A stretch of DNA of 64,000 nucleotides, taken from NCBI GenBank assembly GCA_900316505.1, contig ONDH01000007.1, positions 62,001 through 126,000 of the forward strand, written 5' to 3'. Shown here piece after piece: positions 28,348 through 37,832 of the stretch. This DNA comes from an uncultured Prevotellaceae bacterium. Lineage in GTDB: Bacteria > Bacteroidota > Bacteroidia > Bacteroidales > Bacteroidaceae. The notes beneath the pieces were generated by a model that had not been told where the DNA came from, ran no database searches, and worked only from the letters and a program-made list of their open reading frames with translations. Position 1 is the first letter of the stretch, and every line of letters begins with the position of its first letter. Made by a program: the position numbers and the translations under genes.

Positions 28348-28902
28348 TTACAAATGTTCTCCGATAATCTTCTCCATCCAAATCATGTCATACCATTTCC
28401 CGAATTTCTTGCCACACTGGTGAAAATGGGCAACTTTCTGATATCCCATGTGCTCATGGAAACGAACACTGTCGAGGGTGAGATATGGGTCAGAGATCCA
28501 TTGCTCATTTCCCGTTGCCTGTAATCTGTTGTCTGGCACAAAAGCAATGCAGGCATTGAGGTTGAGAATTCCTTGCTGCTTCAGTGTTGCCTCCAAGGCA
28601 TCGTGCAGTTTTCTGCCGATGCCTTTTCTTTTTTTGTTTCTGTCCACGTAGATGGAGGTTTCCACAGCCCATTGGAAAGCGTCTCTTTCCTTGAAGGAAC
28701 TGGCATATACATATCCCACAATGTCCCCGTCCTCTTCTGCCACTAAATATGGATATTTCTTGCTAATGTGTTCGATGCGTCGACGGAACTCCTCTAATGT
28801 TGGCACCTTGTACTCAAACGTGATGGCTGTGTCCGTCACGTAGGGGGCATAGATGTCAAGCAGTTTCACCGCGTCGTTGGGGGTTGCAGGTCTGATTCTC
28901 AT
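28348..28902 (-). CDS. GNAT N-acetyltransferase (phosphinothricin acetyltransferase-like)
   Basis: The 184-aa GNAT begins MRIRPATPNDAVKLLDIYAP and has the acetyl-CoA loop VDRNKKRKGIGRKLHDAL near residue 100, followed by RFHEHMGYQKVAHFHQCGKK. Homologues acetylate amino-acid analogues such as phosphinothricin or methionine sulfoximine. The ATG at 28902 begins the homologous part. A TAACTTTG -7 box on the same strand at 28939-28946 would give a short leader. Confidence 0.83.
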   Translation of the reverse strand: MRIRPATPNDAVKLLDIYAPYVTDTAITFEYKVPTLEEFRRRIEHISKKYPYLVAEEDGDIVGYVYASSFKERDAFQWAVETSIYVDRNKKRKGIGRKLHDALEATLKQQGILNLNACIAFVPDNRLQATGNEQWISDPYLTLDSVRFHEHMGYQKVAHFHQCGKKFGKWYDMIWMEKIIGEHL

Positions 28903-29129
28903 GAATATTTCGAAAGATGATGAAATAAATATTGGGGGCAAAGTTACGAATTTATTTCGGGAATTCTGACGTTTTAGCCATAGAAACCGTTCTTTTAAGA
29001 GGGTGTAGTCTTCGTTGTTGTCAAAAGGATGGGAACCTCAGGACTGGTATCGTTCGAGTGAATCTGAACATCAAGGCTGGATTCTTTTTGCCCAAAGTGT
29101 ATTTTCTTTTGTCAGAAATGGAACAGTTG

Positions 29130-29161
29130 TTTGGACATTCCCTTTTTTTTGTGTTCCTTTG
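29130..29161 (+). promoter_or_regulatory. Promoter of the ThiD-AraC/pdxST unit
   Basis: TTTG at 29130-29133 and TTCCTTTG at 29154-29161 are spaced by 20 bases; the -7 box has one mismatch to TAnnTTTG. The start point would be near 29168, about 20 bases before the ATG. Confidence 0.6.
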
Positions 29162-29187
29162 CAATCGATTTCTATAGACATACGCAA

Positions 29188-30075
29188 ATGATGCTACAAC
29201 CGAAAGCAATATTGACTATCACGGGTAGTGATGGAACGGGTGGCTCGGGAGTGCAGGCTGACATACGCTTCATTCATGAGTTGGGTGGCGTGGCGGCATC
29301 TGCCATCACCTCTATCACCGTACAGAACACGCTTGGTATTCAGGAATTTTACGATTTGCCAGCCTCTGCAGTGCGCCAACAGGTGGAAGCTATCATCAAC
29401 GACTTGCAGCCGCAGGTGGTGAAAGTGGGTCTGTTACGACGCATTGATGTTGTAGAAGCTGTGGCTGATGTGCTTCGCCATTACCGTCCTCGTCATGTTA
29501 TCTATGCTCCCGTGCAGGAATCTGCGTATGGCGAGCGTTTGCTGTCTCCAGAAGTCTATGAGGCTATAGAACGCCAGATATTGCCTCTCTGCACGGTCGT
29601 GTTGGAGGCATGCCACGAGGGTGCTCACGGACAGGCGAACAGGCTCTCATCAGCAGTGGCAGTGCTACTCAATAGAGGCGAACTTCCGGATGATGCATTG
29701 CGCCATGCACGTGAACTGCTTGCTGACTTGCCTGCGGGATACGTGGAACCCACAGGGCGCAGCGGCGAACTTTACAACCAATTCCTCGATGCAGTCGAGC
29801 GGTTTTATCATCGCTACGCAGATGTGGCTTTTTATGCTGAGCAGCTCAATGTGGGGGCACCCTATTTGGGACAGGTGACTCGCCGCATAGCCGGCCGGTC
29901 GCCCAAAACCATCATTGATGAACGCATCACGGCAGAGATTGTCACGTTGCTTACCACGACCACTTATCCGTTGAAGGAAATTGCTCATCGTCTGGGGTTC
30001 TCATCACAGGCTCATCTCTCTCGGTTCTTCAAGAAACAAAAGGGTGTTTCACCGATACAATTCAGACGTCAATAA
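29188..30075 (+). CDS. Fusion of degenerate ThiD/PdxK-like domain with AraC DNA-binding domain
   Basis: The 295-aa protein has two parts. Residues 5-180 resemble HMP-P/pyridoxal kinases (ThiD): LTITGSDGTGGSGVQADIRF, VKVGLL near 78-83, then YAPVQESAYGERLLSPEVYE. Residues about 205-295 form a complete AraC/XylS double helix-turn-helix ending GFSSQAHLSRFFKKQKGVSP. The kinase part is shortened: after LPLCTVV the sequence jumps to GAHGQANRLSSA, so the PNxxE...KGGH segment is missing. The DPV aspartate is Ala, and GTGC is GQAN. A phosphotransfer function is therefore unlikely; a ligand-sensing regulator is inferred. It precedes pdxS by 37 bases, so control of PLP synthesis is the natural guess. Confidence 0.83.
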   Translation: MMLQPKAILTITGSDGTGGSGVQADIRFIHELGGVAASAITSITVQNTLGIQEFYDLPASAVRQQVEAIINDLQPQVVKVGLLRRIDVVEAVADVLRHYRPRHVIYAPVQESAYGERLLSPEVYEAIERQILPLCTVVLEACHEGAHGQANRLSSAVAVLLNRGELPDDALRHARELLADLPAGYVEPTGRSGELYNQFLDAVERFYHRYADVAFYAEQLNVGAPYLGQVTRRIAGRSPKTIIDERITAEIVTLLTTTTYPLKEIAHRLGFSSQAHLSRFFKKQKGVSPIQFRRQ

Positions 30076-30112
30076 GAATAAAACTTACACAAACAAAAAA
30101 TAAAATACGACA

Positions 30113-30988
30113 ATGGTAAATGAAAGAACAAATTTGAACCGCCAGTTGGCTCAGATGCTGAAAGGCGGAGTGATTATGGATGTGACCACCCCGGAACAGG
30201 CACGCATTGCTGAAGAAGCAGGTGCTTGTGCCGTGATGGCACTTGAACGTATTCCAGCAGACATCCGTGCCGCGGGTGGTGTGAGCCGCATGAGCGACCC
30301 TAAGATGATTCGTGGCATTCAGGAGGCGGTTAGCATTCCTGTGATGGCAAAATGTCGCATCGGTCACATCGCAGAGGCGCAGATTCTGCAAGCCATCGAG
30401 ATTGACTATATCGACGAGAGTGAGGTGCTTAGCCCTGCCGATAACATCTACCATATTGATAAGACGAAATTCGATGTGCCCTTTGTTTGTGGTGCGAAAA
30501 ACTTGGGGGAGGCACTGCGACGCATAGCCGAGGGTGCTACAATGATCCGTACGAAAGGCGAGCCTGGCACGGGTGATGTGGTGCAGGCAGTGAGCCACAT
30601 GCGACTGATGCAAAGTGAGATTCGTCGTCTCGTTTCAATGAGTGAGGATGAACTTTTTGAGGCTGCTAAGCAATTGCAAGCCCCTTATGAATTGGTGCGT
30701 TTCGTGCACGAAAACGGTAAACTGCCAGTGGTCAACTTCGCTGCAGGAGGAGTCGCCACACCTGCTGATGCTGCACTGATGATGCAGTTGGGTGCAGAGG
30801 GTGTGTTTGTGGGTAGTGGCATCTTCAAGAGTGGAGACCCTGCCAAGCGTGCGGCTGCTATTGTGCAAGCTGTCACCAATTATAAGGATGCTAAATTGTT
30901 GGCTGAGCTCAGCGAAGATCTCGGTGAGGCGATGGTCGGCATTAATGAACAGGAAATCCAGCTCCTGATGGCAGAGAGGGGGAAATAG
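30113..30988 (+). CDS. pdxS: Pyridoxal 5'-phosphate synthase, PdxS subunit
   Basis: The 291-aa (beta/alpha)8 protein is nearly invariant in its family. It has the two catalytic lysines, K80 in VMAKCRIGH and K148 in [11 protein letters not shown], and the D residue of MDVTTPEQA. PdxS condenses ribose 5-phosphate, glyceraldehyde 3-phosphate and ammonia to PLP, with ammonia supplied by PdxT. A cysteine replaces the usual alanine after K80, outside the catalytic set. pdxT follows after 32 bases and the ThiD-AraC regulator precedes it. Confidence 0.97.
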   Translation: MVNERTNLNRQLAQMLKGGVIMDVTTPEQARIAEEAGACAVMALERIPADIRAAGGVSRMSDPKMIRGIQEAVSIPVMAKCRIGHIAEAQILQAIEIDYIDESEVLSPADNIYHIDKTKFDVPFVCGAKNLGEALRRIAEGATMIRTKGEPGTGDVVQAVSHMRLMQSEIRRLVSMSEDELFEAAKQLQAPYELVRFVHENGKLPVVNFAAGGVATPADAALMMQLGAEGVFVGSGIFKSGDPAKRAAAIVQAVTNYKDAKLLAELSEDLGEAMVGINEQEIQLLMAERGK

Positions 30989-31020
30989 GAAGATTCATAC
31001 ATCCTTTTAATGAATAAGCA

Positions 31021-31569
31021 ATGAGAGTAGCAGTGATGGCTTTGCAAGGAGCCTTTATTGAACATGAGCAAGTGTTGAAACGCTTGGGTGTTGAGACGTT
31101 TGAGGTGCGACAGCTTGCCGATTGGCAGCAACACAAGGACGCCCTGATTCTTCCTGGTGGAGAAAGTACCGTGCAGATGCGTCTGCTCAGTCAGTTGGCC
31201 CTTCACGGACCTGTGCGTGAGGCGATATTGAATGGACTTCCTGTCTTCGGCACCTGTGCCGGTATGATTCTCCTCTCCGAGGGGCGTCTTGCCACGATGG
31301 ACATCCGTGTACGTCGCAACGCCTATGGTAGGCAGTTGGGCAGTTTTCACACAGAGGGTCAGGTCGTGGGTTTGGGCGACCACATTCCGATGACCTTCAT
31401 TCGTGCACCATACATTGAAGAGATTCTCTCCTCGCGCAGTGAGATACTGGCAGAGGTGAATGGTCACATCGTTGCTGCCCGTCAGGGCAACCAGCTTGTG
31501 ACCTCCTTCCATCCCGAACTTGATCCCGACCTTCGCCTCCATCGGTACTTCTTGCAGATGGTGGCATAG
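31021..31569 (+). CDS. pdxT: Pyridoxal 5'-phosphate synthase glutaminase subunit PdxT
   Basis: The 182-aa class I glutaminase has the conserved start [18 protein letters not shown], oxyanion/substrate loop LPGGEST near residues 44-50, nucleophile C79 in [11 protein letters not shown], and the His-Glu pair H164/E166 in SFHPELDPD. It hydrolyses glutamine and channels ammonia to PdxS. Its length is slightly short of the usual 190-200 aa but all motifs are intact. It is the last gene of the unit before a gap with a new promoter. Confidence 0.96.
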   Translation: MRVAVMALQGAFIEHEQVLKRLGVETFEVRQLADWQQHKDALILPGGESTVQMRLLSQLALHGPVREAILNGLPVFGTCAGMILLSEGRLATMDIRVRRNAYGRQLGSFHTEGQVVGLGDHIPMTFIRAPYIEEILSSRSEILAEVNGHIVAARQGNQLVTSFHPELDPDLRLHRYFLQMVA

Positions 31570-31687
31570 CTTTCCCCTTTGAGTGTGGGCAATGCCCATT
31601 ATCTGCTTGTCGGGACTCCTCTTCTTGAGCTTTTCCATGCATTCATCCCCAAAATGTCTGATTTGTCGTGATATTATTGAGGTGGTG

Positions 31688-31719
31688 TTTGCATGGTTGG
31701 CAATTGTTTGTTATCTTTG
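31688..31719 (+). promoter_or_regulatory. Consensus promoter for the GH95 gene
   Basis: TTTG at 31688-31691 and TATCTTTG at 31712-31719 are spaced exactly 20 bases, a perfect match to the Bacteroidetes consensus. The start point is near 31726 and the ATG is at 31740. Confidence 0.8.
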
Positions 31720-31739
31720 CCCTCAGAAAAGCTACAAAT

Positions 31740-34247
31740 ATGAGAAGATACCTGATAATGGCTGTTTCTTTCTTTGTCATGATGACAATGAAGGCACAGA
31801 CACTGTACTATCATCGTCCTGCCGACTATTTTGAGGAGGCATTGCCCATCGGTAATGGCACGATGGGTGGAATCATTTATGGCGGAACGGAAGTGGAACG
31901 CATCTCTTTGAACGACATCACTCTGTGGACAGGCGAACCTTGCAACATGAACGTCTATTCACCAGAGGCACATAAGTCTATCCCCACCATTCGTGAGGCA
32001 TTGAAGAAGAATGATTATCGAGAAGCGGATCGCTTGCAACGGGATGTGCAAGGACATTTTTCACAGAACTATCAGCCTCTGGGACAACTGACGATAGAGT
32101 ATTTGGATACAGTGGGGCAGGTGAGCAACTACCGTCGTTGGCTCGATATTGGCAATTCGACTGCACATACAGTGTGGCATCGGGGGGAATATCAGTATGC
32201 GGTGGAGTATTTCGCTACACACCCAGACACAGGCATTGTGGTTCGTCTTACAACCGACAATCCCCAAGGAATCCATGCTCGTGTGTCGCTGACCACTCAA
32301 CTACGGGGGAAAACCTCTGTGGCAGAGGATGGTATGTTGGTGACAGATGGTTATGTTGCATATACCTCTTTGCCCAGTTATTATGATGCTAAAGAGAAAT
32401 TCGCTTACGACCCCGGTCGTGGCATTCATTTTCGTACGAAAGTGAAGGTGGGTGCTGCCCATGTAGAGGCAAAAGAGGGAAATGTTTTGGTGGATGGTGA
32501 CAAGGAGGTGACGTTGTATATAGTTAATGCCACTTCATTCAATGGCTATAATAAAGACCCGGTGAAGGAGGGTGCCCCTTATCAAGAAATAGCGGACAAA
32601 AGGATGGAGCATTTAATGGCTGTGTCTTATAACGACTTGCTGAATCGCCACATGAACGATTACAAGAGCATCTACAATCGGGTGAAACTCACCCTAGCCC
32701 CCCTCTCATCCCCCCAAGGGGGGAAGAATCATCCGGATGGCAACACCTCCCCTTTGGGGGAGGATGGGAGGGGGCTTGACGAGGTGCTCCGCGAGTATGT
32801 GGACGAGTCCCTTTTCAATCCGGCGCTGGAAGCCTTGTATTTCCAATATGGTCGTTATCTGCTCATCTCTTGTTCTCGCACACCCAATGTGCCCGCCAAT
32901 CTGCAGGGACTTTGGAACGAGTCGATTCTGCCACCTTGGTCATGTAACTATACCAGCAACATCAATGTGGAAGAGAATTATTGGGCTGCTGAAACGGCAG
33001 CCTTGCCTGAGATGCACCAGCCGCTCTTCACTTATATGAAGGAACTGCAAGGGTCTGGTGAACTGACAGCTAAGGCGTACTATGGTGTGGATAAAGGTTG
33101 GTGTCTTGCTCATAATACTGACATTTGGGCTATGACATGCCCTGTGGGTCTCCATACGGGTGACCCCATGTGGGCGAACTGGAACATGGGTGGTGCATGG
33201 CTCTCCACCCACATCTGGGAACATTACACCTTTTCGCTTGACAAGGATTTCCTGCGTGAATACTATCCTGTATTGAAAGGGGCTGCGGAGTTTTGTCTGG
33301 GCTGGCTTGTCTCCACAAAAGATATGGGTGTGGAGGGGACAGATTATCTGATAACAGCACCCTCCACCTCTCCCGAAAATAGTTTCATCACTGATGACGG
33401 TTATCACGGACGTACATGTTATGGTGGTGCTGCAGACCTTGCCATGATTCGTGAATGTCTTACTGATGCCAGAAATGCAGCCCTTGTCTTACATGCTGAC
33501 CCCAGCTTTGTGGCAGAAGCAGACGAGGCTCTTTCACGTTTACAGCCCTACAAGATAGGAAAGAAGGGTAATCTGCAAGAATGGTTCTACGATTGGGAGG
33601 ATGAAGACCCTCACCATCGCCATCAGAGCCATCTCTTTGGCATTTATCCAGGACATAACATTGACGATGGTGTGAACACGAAAGATGCCATCCATCGTGC
33701 TGCATCCCGAACACTTGAACTGAAAGGTGATAGGACAACAGGTTGGAGTACGGGCTGGCGTGTAAATCTCTATGCCCGACTGCACGATGCCAAGAACGCT
33801 TATCATATCTATCGCAAACTTCTTTCCTACGTTAGTCCCGATGGATATAAAGGATCTGATGCCCGGAGAGGTGGAGGCACATATCCCAACCTGCTTGATG
33901 CCCATTCACCTTTTCAAATCGATGGCAACTTCGGTGGGTGCGCAGGCGTAGTGGAAATGTTGATGCAGAGTGAGTATGATCTCAACCATCACGTTAACGC
34001 TAAATCTCTCAATGCACAACCATACATCACTATGGAGCTGTTGCCCGCCTTGCCCGAGCAGTGGAAGGAAGGTTCTGTCTCTGGCATTCGTGCCCGTGGT
34101 GGCATCACTGTCGAGATGTCCTGGCAGAACAGCTGTGTCACGAATCTCACCCTCACTGCAAAAAGGGCATGTAAGTTGAAACTCCTCATGAATGGTCAGC
34201 AACGTATTGTCAAACTGAAGAAAGGAAAGAACAAGGTGAATCTTTAA
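31740..34247 (+). CDS. GH95 alpha-L-fucosidase/galactosidase, secreted
   Basis: The 835-aa protein has a signal peptide ([17 protein letters not shown]) and the GH95 layout. The N-terminal domain has [20 protein letters not shown]. The (alpha/alpha)6 catalytic domain has N407 and N409 in [11 protein letters not shown], the general-acid Glu near residue 546 in STSPENSF, and Asp near residue 728 in [10 protein letters not shown], matching positions used by AfcA. The enzyme releases terminal alpha-1,2-fucose or L-galactose from host or plant glycans. Residues about 319-346 are an in-frame palindromic insertion (32696-32776) in a loop before the conserved [10 protein letters not shown]. The start is fixed by the promoter at 31688-31719. 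Confidence 0.9.
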   Translation: MRRYLIMAVSFFVMMTMKAQTLYYHRPADYFEEALPIGNGTMGGIIYGGTEVERISLNDITLWTGEPCNMNVYSPEAHKSIPTIREALKKNDYREADRLQRDVQGHFSQNYQPLGQLTIEYLDTVGQVSNYRRWLDIGNSTAHTVWHRGEYQYAVEYFATHPDTGIVVRLTTDNPQGIHARVSLTTQLRGKTSVAEDGMLVTDGYVAYTSLPSYYDAKEKFAYDPGRGIHFRTKVKVGAAHVEAKEGNVLVDGDKEVTLYIVNATSFNGYNKDPVKEGAPYQEIADKRMEHLMAVSYNDLLNRHMNDYKSIYNRVKLTLAPLSSPQGGKNHPDGNTSPLGEDGRGLDEVLREYVDESLFNPALEALYFQYGRYLLISCSRTPNVPANLQGLWNESILPPWSCNYTSNINVEENYWAAETAALPEMHQPLFTYMKELQGSGELTAKAYYGVDKGWCLAHNTDIWAMTCPVGLHTGDPMWANWNMGGAWLSTHIWEHYTFSLDKDFLREYYPVLKGAAEFCLGWLVSTKDMGVEGTDYLITAPSTSPENSFITDDGYHGRTCYGGAADLAMIRECLTDARNAALVLHADPSFVAEADEALSRLQPYKIGKKGNLQEWFYDWEDEDPHHRHQSHLFGIYPGHNIDDGVNTKDAIHRAASRTLELKGDRTTGWSTGWRVNLYARLHDAKNAYHIYRKLLSYVSPDGYKGSDARRGGGTYPNLLDAHSPFQIDGNFGGCAGVVEMLMQSEYDLNHHVNAKSLNAQPYITMELLPALPEQWKEGSVSGIRARGGITVEMSWQNSCVTNLTLTAKRACKLKLLMNGQQRIVKLKKGKNKVNL
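32696..32776 (+). repeat. GC-rich palindromic element in frame within GH95 (copy 1, 81 bp)
   Basis: The outer arms AGCCCCCCTCTCATCC and GGATGGGAGGGGGCT are inverted repeats. Two inner hairpins (CCCCCCAAGGGGGG, and CTCCCCTTTGGGGGAG with one mismatch) flank a central ATCCGGAT. The 81 bp equal 27 codons and keep the gene open, encoding SPQGG...HPDG...[10 protein letters not shown]. Confidence 0.85.
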
Positions 34248-34330
34248 TCTTCCTTGCCATCTTCTTTATCCTCATTGGCATCGAAACTGTTTTACGGCTG
34301 CATCCGATCAGCGTGAAGAGGATGCACAAT

Positions 34331-34364
34331 AAAAAGGGAACATCCAATTGGATGCTCCCTTTTT
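34331..34364. terminator. Bidirectional terminator between GH95 and argD
   Basis: A near-perfect palindrome AAAAAGGGA...ATCCAATTGGAT...TCCCTTTTT has an A run on the left and a T run on the right, so it can end transcripts from both convergent genes. Confidence 0.85.
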
Positions 34365-34387
34365 GTGCTATAGCTTGCTATACGATT

Positions 34388-35527
34388 TTATAAGACTCTC
34401 TTGAATTTCTCAATGAATTGCTTAGCTTCTTCCATTGACAGGCAAAGTGGTGGCAAGAGACGAATGACGTTTGTGCCGGAACAGCCTGTGAAACAATGCT
34501 CTTCCTTGATGAGACGTAAGCGTGGACCTTTATAAGGAATGTCAAGCTCAATACCAATCATCAAGCCTTCACCGCGCACATCCACTACGTGAGGCAGATT
34601 GCCAGCGGCTTGCTCAGCCTTGAGTGTGTTAATGAGATACGTGCCGACTTGAGCGGCATTCTCTACGAGGTGTTCTTCTTCCATCACGTCAAGTACAGCA
34701 ATGGCGCCTGCGCAACCCAAATGATTGCCGCCAAAGGTTGTGCCCAACTGACCATACACGGGTGTAAACTTGGGTGAAATAAGTACACCACCCATAGGGA
34801 AACCGTTGCAGATGCCTTTAGCTACTGTGATGATGTCAGGCTTCACATCTAAGTGCTGATGGGCGAAGAATTTGCCGCTTCGACCATAACCGCATTGAAT
34901 TTCATCGCAGATGAGCACGGTGTTGTGTTTGTCGCAGAGTGTGCGCAGTTCCTGTATGAACTCCTTGGTGACGCAACGAATGCCACCTACACCCTGAATG
35001 CATTCAATAATGACGGCGCACACATCACCTTTCTCGATTTCCTTCTTCCAAGGTTGAATATCGTTGATAGGCAGATAGGTCACATGACCGTTATCGTTGA
35101 TGGGGGCGATGATTTTGGGATTGTTGGTCACTTCGACAGCCAAAGATGTACGTCCGTGAAATGCTTTCTCCATCGACAGCACACGTGTCCTGCCGTTGTG
35201 GAAAGATGCTAACTTCAGTGCGTTCTCATTGGCTTCGGCTCCTGAGTTGATGAGAAACAGCTGATAGTCCTCGTAACCCGATGCTTTTCCCAAACGCGTG
35301 GCAAGTTCCTTTTGCAAAGGATTCTGTACGGAATTGCTGTAAAAGCCCAACTGGTTCAGTTGTCGAGTCATGGCCTCTACATAGTGAGGATGGCAGTGAC
35401 CGATGCTGATGACGGCATGACCGCCATAGAGGTCGAGGTATTCCTGACCTTTCTCATCCCACACGTGGCAACCCTTGCCGCGCTGGATGGCGATGTCGAA
35501 TAGTGGATATACGTCAAATAAGTTCAT
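34388..35527 (-). CDS. argD: Acetylornithine/succinylornithine aminotransferase ArgD
   Basis: The 379-aa class III aminotransferase has YLDLYGGHAVISIGHCHPHY, NSGAEANENALKLA, the Asp of LICDEIQCGYGRSG, and the PLP lysine in VAKGICNGFPMGG. It converts N-acyl-glutamate semialdehyde to N-acyl-ornithine. It is the last gene of the argR-GNAT-argG-argC-argD series, 12 bases after argC. Bacteroidetes may use N-succinyl instead of N-acetyl intermediates, which the sequence does not settle. Confidence 0.93.
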   Translation of the reverse strand: MNLFDVYPLFDIAIQRGKGCHVWDEKGQEYLDLYGGHAVISIGHCHPHYVEAMTRQLNQLGFYSNSVQNPLQKELATRLGKASGYEDYQLFLINSGAEANENALKLASFHNGRTRVLSMEKAFHGRTSLAVEVTNNPKIIAPINDNGHVTYLPINDIQPWKKEIEKGDVCAVIIECIQGVGGIRCVTKEFIQELRTLCDKHNTVLICDEIQCGYGRSGKFFAHQHLDVKPDIITVAKGICNGFPMGGVLISPKFTPVYGQLGTTFGGNHLGCAGAIAVLDVMEEEHLVENAAQVGTYLINTLKAEQAAGNLPHVVDVRGEGLMIGIELDIPYKGPRLRLIKEEHCFTGCSGTNVIRLLPPLCLSMEEAKQFIEKFKRVL

Positions 35528-35539
35528 TTCGGTTGAATA

Positions 35540-36565
35540 TTAGAAGGCAGATGCCTTAAGGTTTAGTCCGGCTTTTTCGTCCAAGCCGAACATGATGTTC
35601 ATGTTTTGTACTGCTTGCCCGACGGCTCCTTTCAGCAGGTTGTCAATCATTGAGGTAATCACAACTTTCTTGCCGAAGACCTCTACGTGCACCAATGCCT
35701 TGTTGGTGTTCACCACCTGCTTAAGGTCTAATGCCTTGTCGCTGTAATGCGTGAAGGCTGCCTTCTCGTAGAAGTTCTTATAGAGAGCTACCAACTCCTC
35801 CCCTTTGGGGGAGGTTGGGAGGGGGCTTAACGTTACCACCTCCGTGCAGAAGATGCCTCGTGCGAAATCTCCCCTATAAGGAATGAAATCCACAGTGATG
35901 CCATCTGCCTCGTAGCCTTCATCGAGTGTATCAACCACATGGGGCGCACTTGCGGGCTTCAACTCGTTCAGCGTCTGGCAAATCTCGTGCAGGTGCTGGT
36001 GCGTGAAAAGCTTATAGACCGAGAAGTTGTTGTTTCTCCATGAGAAGTGCGTGGTCGCTCCGGGCTTCTGACCTGCTCCTGTCGAACCAGTGATGGCGTT
36101 CACGGAAATGTCCTTCGTCAGCAAGCCTGCCTTTGCCAATGGCAGCAAGCCTAACTGAATGCAGGTGGCAAAGCATCCGGGGTTTGCCAAGTGCTGGCAC
36201 TTCGCAATCTCCTCCTTGTGAATCTCTGGCAAGCCATACACATAGTCGTGGTCGCCCTTGATACGGAAGTCCTGAGCCAAGTCGATAATCTTCACGTTGG
36301 CAGGAATCGAGTGTTCCTTCAGGAATGCCTCGCTCTTTCCGTGTCCGAAGCAGAAGAACACCACATCTACCTTGTCGAAAGGCATCTCAGACGTGAACTC
36401 CAACTCGGTCTCGCCCAGCAGGCCCTCGTGTACGTCATACACTTTATTCCCAGCGTTTGACTCGCTGTTGGCAAACACGATTTCCACCTCGGGATGGTTC
36501 AGCAATAAGCGAATGAGTTCTCCGCCTGTATAGCCAGCTGCACCTAATATACCTACGCGTACCAT
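35540..36565 (-). CDS. argC: N-acyl-gamma-glutamyl-phosphate reductase ArgC, with half palindromic insert
   Basis: The 341-aa reductase has the N-terminal NADP loop VGILGAAGYTGGELIRLLLN, the catalytic Cys in LANPGCFATCIQLGL, and GSTGAGQKPG. It reduces N-acyl-glutamyl phosphate to the semialdehyde. Near residue 250, LSPLPTSPKGEEL interrupts the region after GIFCTEVVT; this is encoded by a half copy of the GC-rich element at 35796-35827. The ATG at 36565 directly abuts the argG stop. Confidence 0.93.
   Translation of the reverse strand: MVRVGILGAAGYTGGELIRLLLNHPEVEIVFANSESNAGNKVYDVHEGLLGETELEFTSEMPFDKVDVVFFCFGHGKSEAFLKEHSIPANVKIIDLAQDFRIKGDHDYVYGLPEIHKEEIAKCQHLANPGCFATCIQLGLLPLAKAGLLTKDISVNAITGSTGAGQKPGATTHFSWRNNNFSVYKLFTHQHLHEICQTLNELKPASAPHVVDTLDEGYEADGITVDFIPYRGDFARGIFCTEVVTLSPLPTSPKGEELVALYKNFYEKAAFTHYSDKALDLKQVVNTNKALVHVEVFGKKVVITSMIDNLLKGAVGQAVQNMNIMFGLDEKAGLNLKASAF
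35796..35827 (-). repeat. Half palindromic element in frame within argC (copy 2)
   Basis: Read on the coding strand it is AGCCCCCTCCCAACC followed by the hairpin TCCCCCAAAGGGGAGGA. It matches one arm of the 81-bp copies and encodes SPLPTSPKGEE; the central TCCGGA and second arm are absent. Confidence 0.75.
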
Positions 36566-37771
36566 TTATCTTTCTTCGTTTGGATGTGCCAGATAGTATG
36601 CGCGGAGTGGGGTGGAGGTCACCTTGATGAAGCCCTTGGCATCTTCGGAAGACCATGCCTTGGCTGTCTCACCATATTCGCCGAGCTTGTTCTTCACAAG
36701 GTCGTTGGGAGAATCAACACCCACTGTTTGGAAGCAGAGAGGACGAAGTTCGAGCGTCACCTCACCCGTCACATTGCGCTGCGAAGAGGTGAGCATTGCC
36801 TCGATGTCGGGCATGACTGGCTCCAAATACTGACTCTCATGCAGGAACATGCCGTACCAGTTGCTCACTTGGTCTTTCCAGTACTGCTGCCATTTCGAGA
36901 GGGTGTATTTCTCCAAGAAACGGTGTGCACCGATGATGAGCATAGGAGCGGCAGCCTCAAAACCTACACGACCCTTAATGCCGATGATAGTGTCGCCCAC
37001 GTGGCAGTCACGCCCGATGCCGTAAGCAGCACCAATCTCTTCCACTGCCTGAATGGCGGCAATCTTGTCGTCGTAGTGCTTGCCGTTCACCGAGCAAAGC
37101 TCACCCTTCTCGAAGCCTAACTTCAAGAGTTCTGGACCTTCCTTTGTGGGGTGCTTCAAGTAAGCTGATTCGGGCAGACCCTGTGTGGAGTCGAGAATCT
37201 CGCCACCGCAGATGGAAGTGCCCCAGATGCCCACGTTGTATGAGTATTTCAGCTTCGCAAAGTCTGCAGCAAAGCCGTTCTTGTTCAGGTAGTCAATCTC
37301 CTCCTGACGGGAGAGGTTTCCGTCGCGCGTCAACGTGATGATTTCCACACCGGGAGCCATCACGAGGAATGTCATGTCGAAACGAATCTGGTCGTTGCCG
37401 GCACCTGTAGAGCCATGAGCGATGGCGCTTGCACCGATTTCCTTGGCATAGCGTGCAATGGCCAGTGCCTGGAAAATACGTTCAGAAGACACTGAGATGG
37501 GGTAGCAGTTGTTGCGCAGCACATTGCCAAACACCATGTATTTGAGCGACTTCGCGTAATATTCCTGCGTCACGTCAAGTGTCACATACTTCGTGGCACC
37601 CAGCTTATAGGCGTTCTCTTCGTTCGTTTTCAGCTGTTCTGCTGAGAAACCGCCCGTGTTGGCACACGCAGCATGTACTTCATAACCTTTCTCCTTTGCC
37701 AGATACATCACCGTGTAGCTGGTGTCCAAACCGCCGCTGAAGGCAACGACAACCTTTTTCTTTTCTGCCAT
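36566..37771 (-). CDS. argG: Argininosuccinate synthase ArgG
   Basis: The 401-aa N-type ATP pyrophosphatase has the P-loop VVVAFSGGLDTSYTVMYLA at the N terminus, GSTGAGNDQIRFDMTF, and GIKGRVGFEAAAPMLIIGAH. It joins citrulline and aspartate using ATP. It lies between the GNAT gene (upstream, 61-base gap with short CTATAG repeats) and argC (downstream, directly abutting). Confidence 0.95.
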   Translation of the reverse strand: MAEKKKVVVAFSGGLDTSYTVMYLAKEKGYEVHAACANTGGFSAEQLKTNEENAYKLGATKYVTLDVTQEYYAKSLKYMVFGNVLRNNCYPISVSSERIFQALAIARYAKEIGASAIAHGSTGAGNDQIRFDMTFLVMAPGVEIITLTRDGNLSRQEEIDYLNKNGFAADFAKLKYSYNVGIWGTSICGGEILDSTQGLPESAYLKHPTKEGPELLKLGFEKGELCSVNGKHYDDKIAAIQAVEEIGAAYGIGRDCHVGDTIIGIKGRVGFEAAAPMLIIGAHRFLEKYTLSKWQQYWKDQVSNWYGMFLHESQYLEPVMPDIEAMLTSSQRNVTGEVTLELRPLCFQTVGVDSPNDLVKNKLGEYGETAKAWSSEDAKGFIKVTSTPLRAYYLAHPNEER

Positions 37772-37832
37772 AATATTTTGTTTTTGTTTTATTATCTTAT
37801 AGGTACTATAGTTCCTATAGTTACTATAGGTC

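Noticed and set aside
30076..30112. Riboswitch or attenuator before pdxS
   Set aside because: The interval is only 37 bases, with no room for an aptamer and no terminator-like stem.
37772..37832. Short CTATAG repeats before argG as an operator
   Set aside because: The repeats are 6-7 bases long in a 61-base AT-rich gap, with no match to ARG boxes and no promoter boxes around them.
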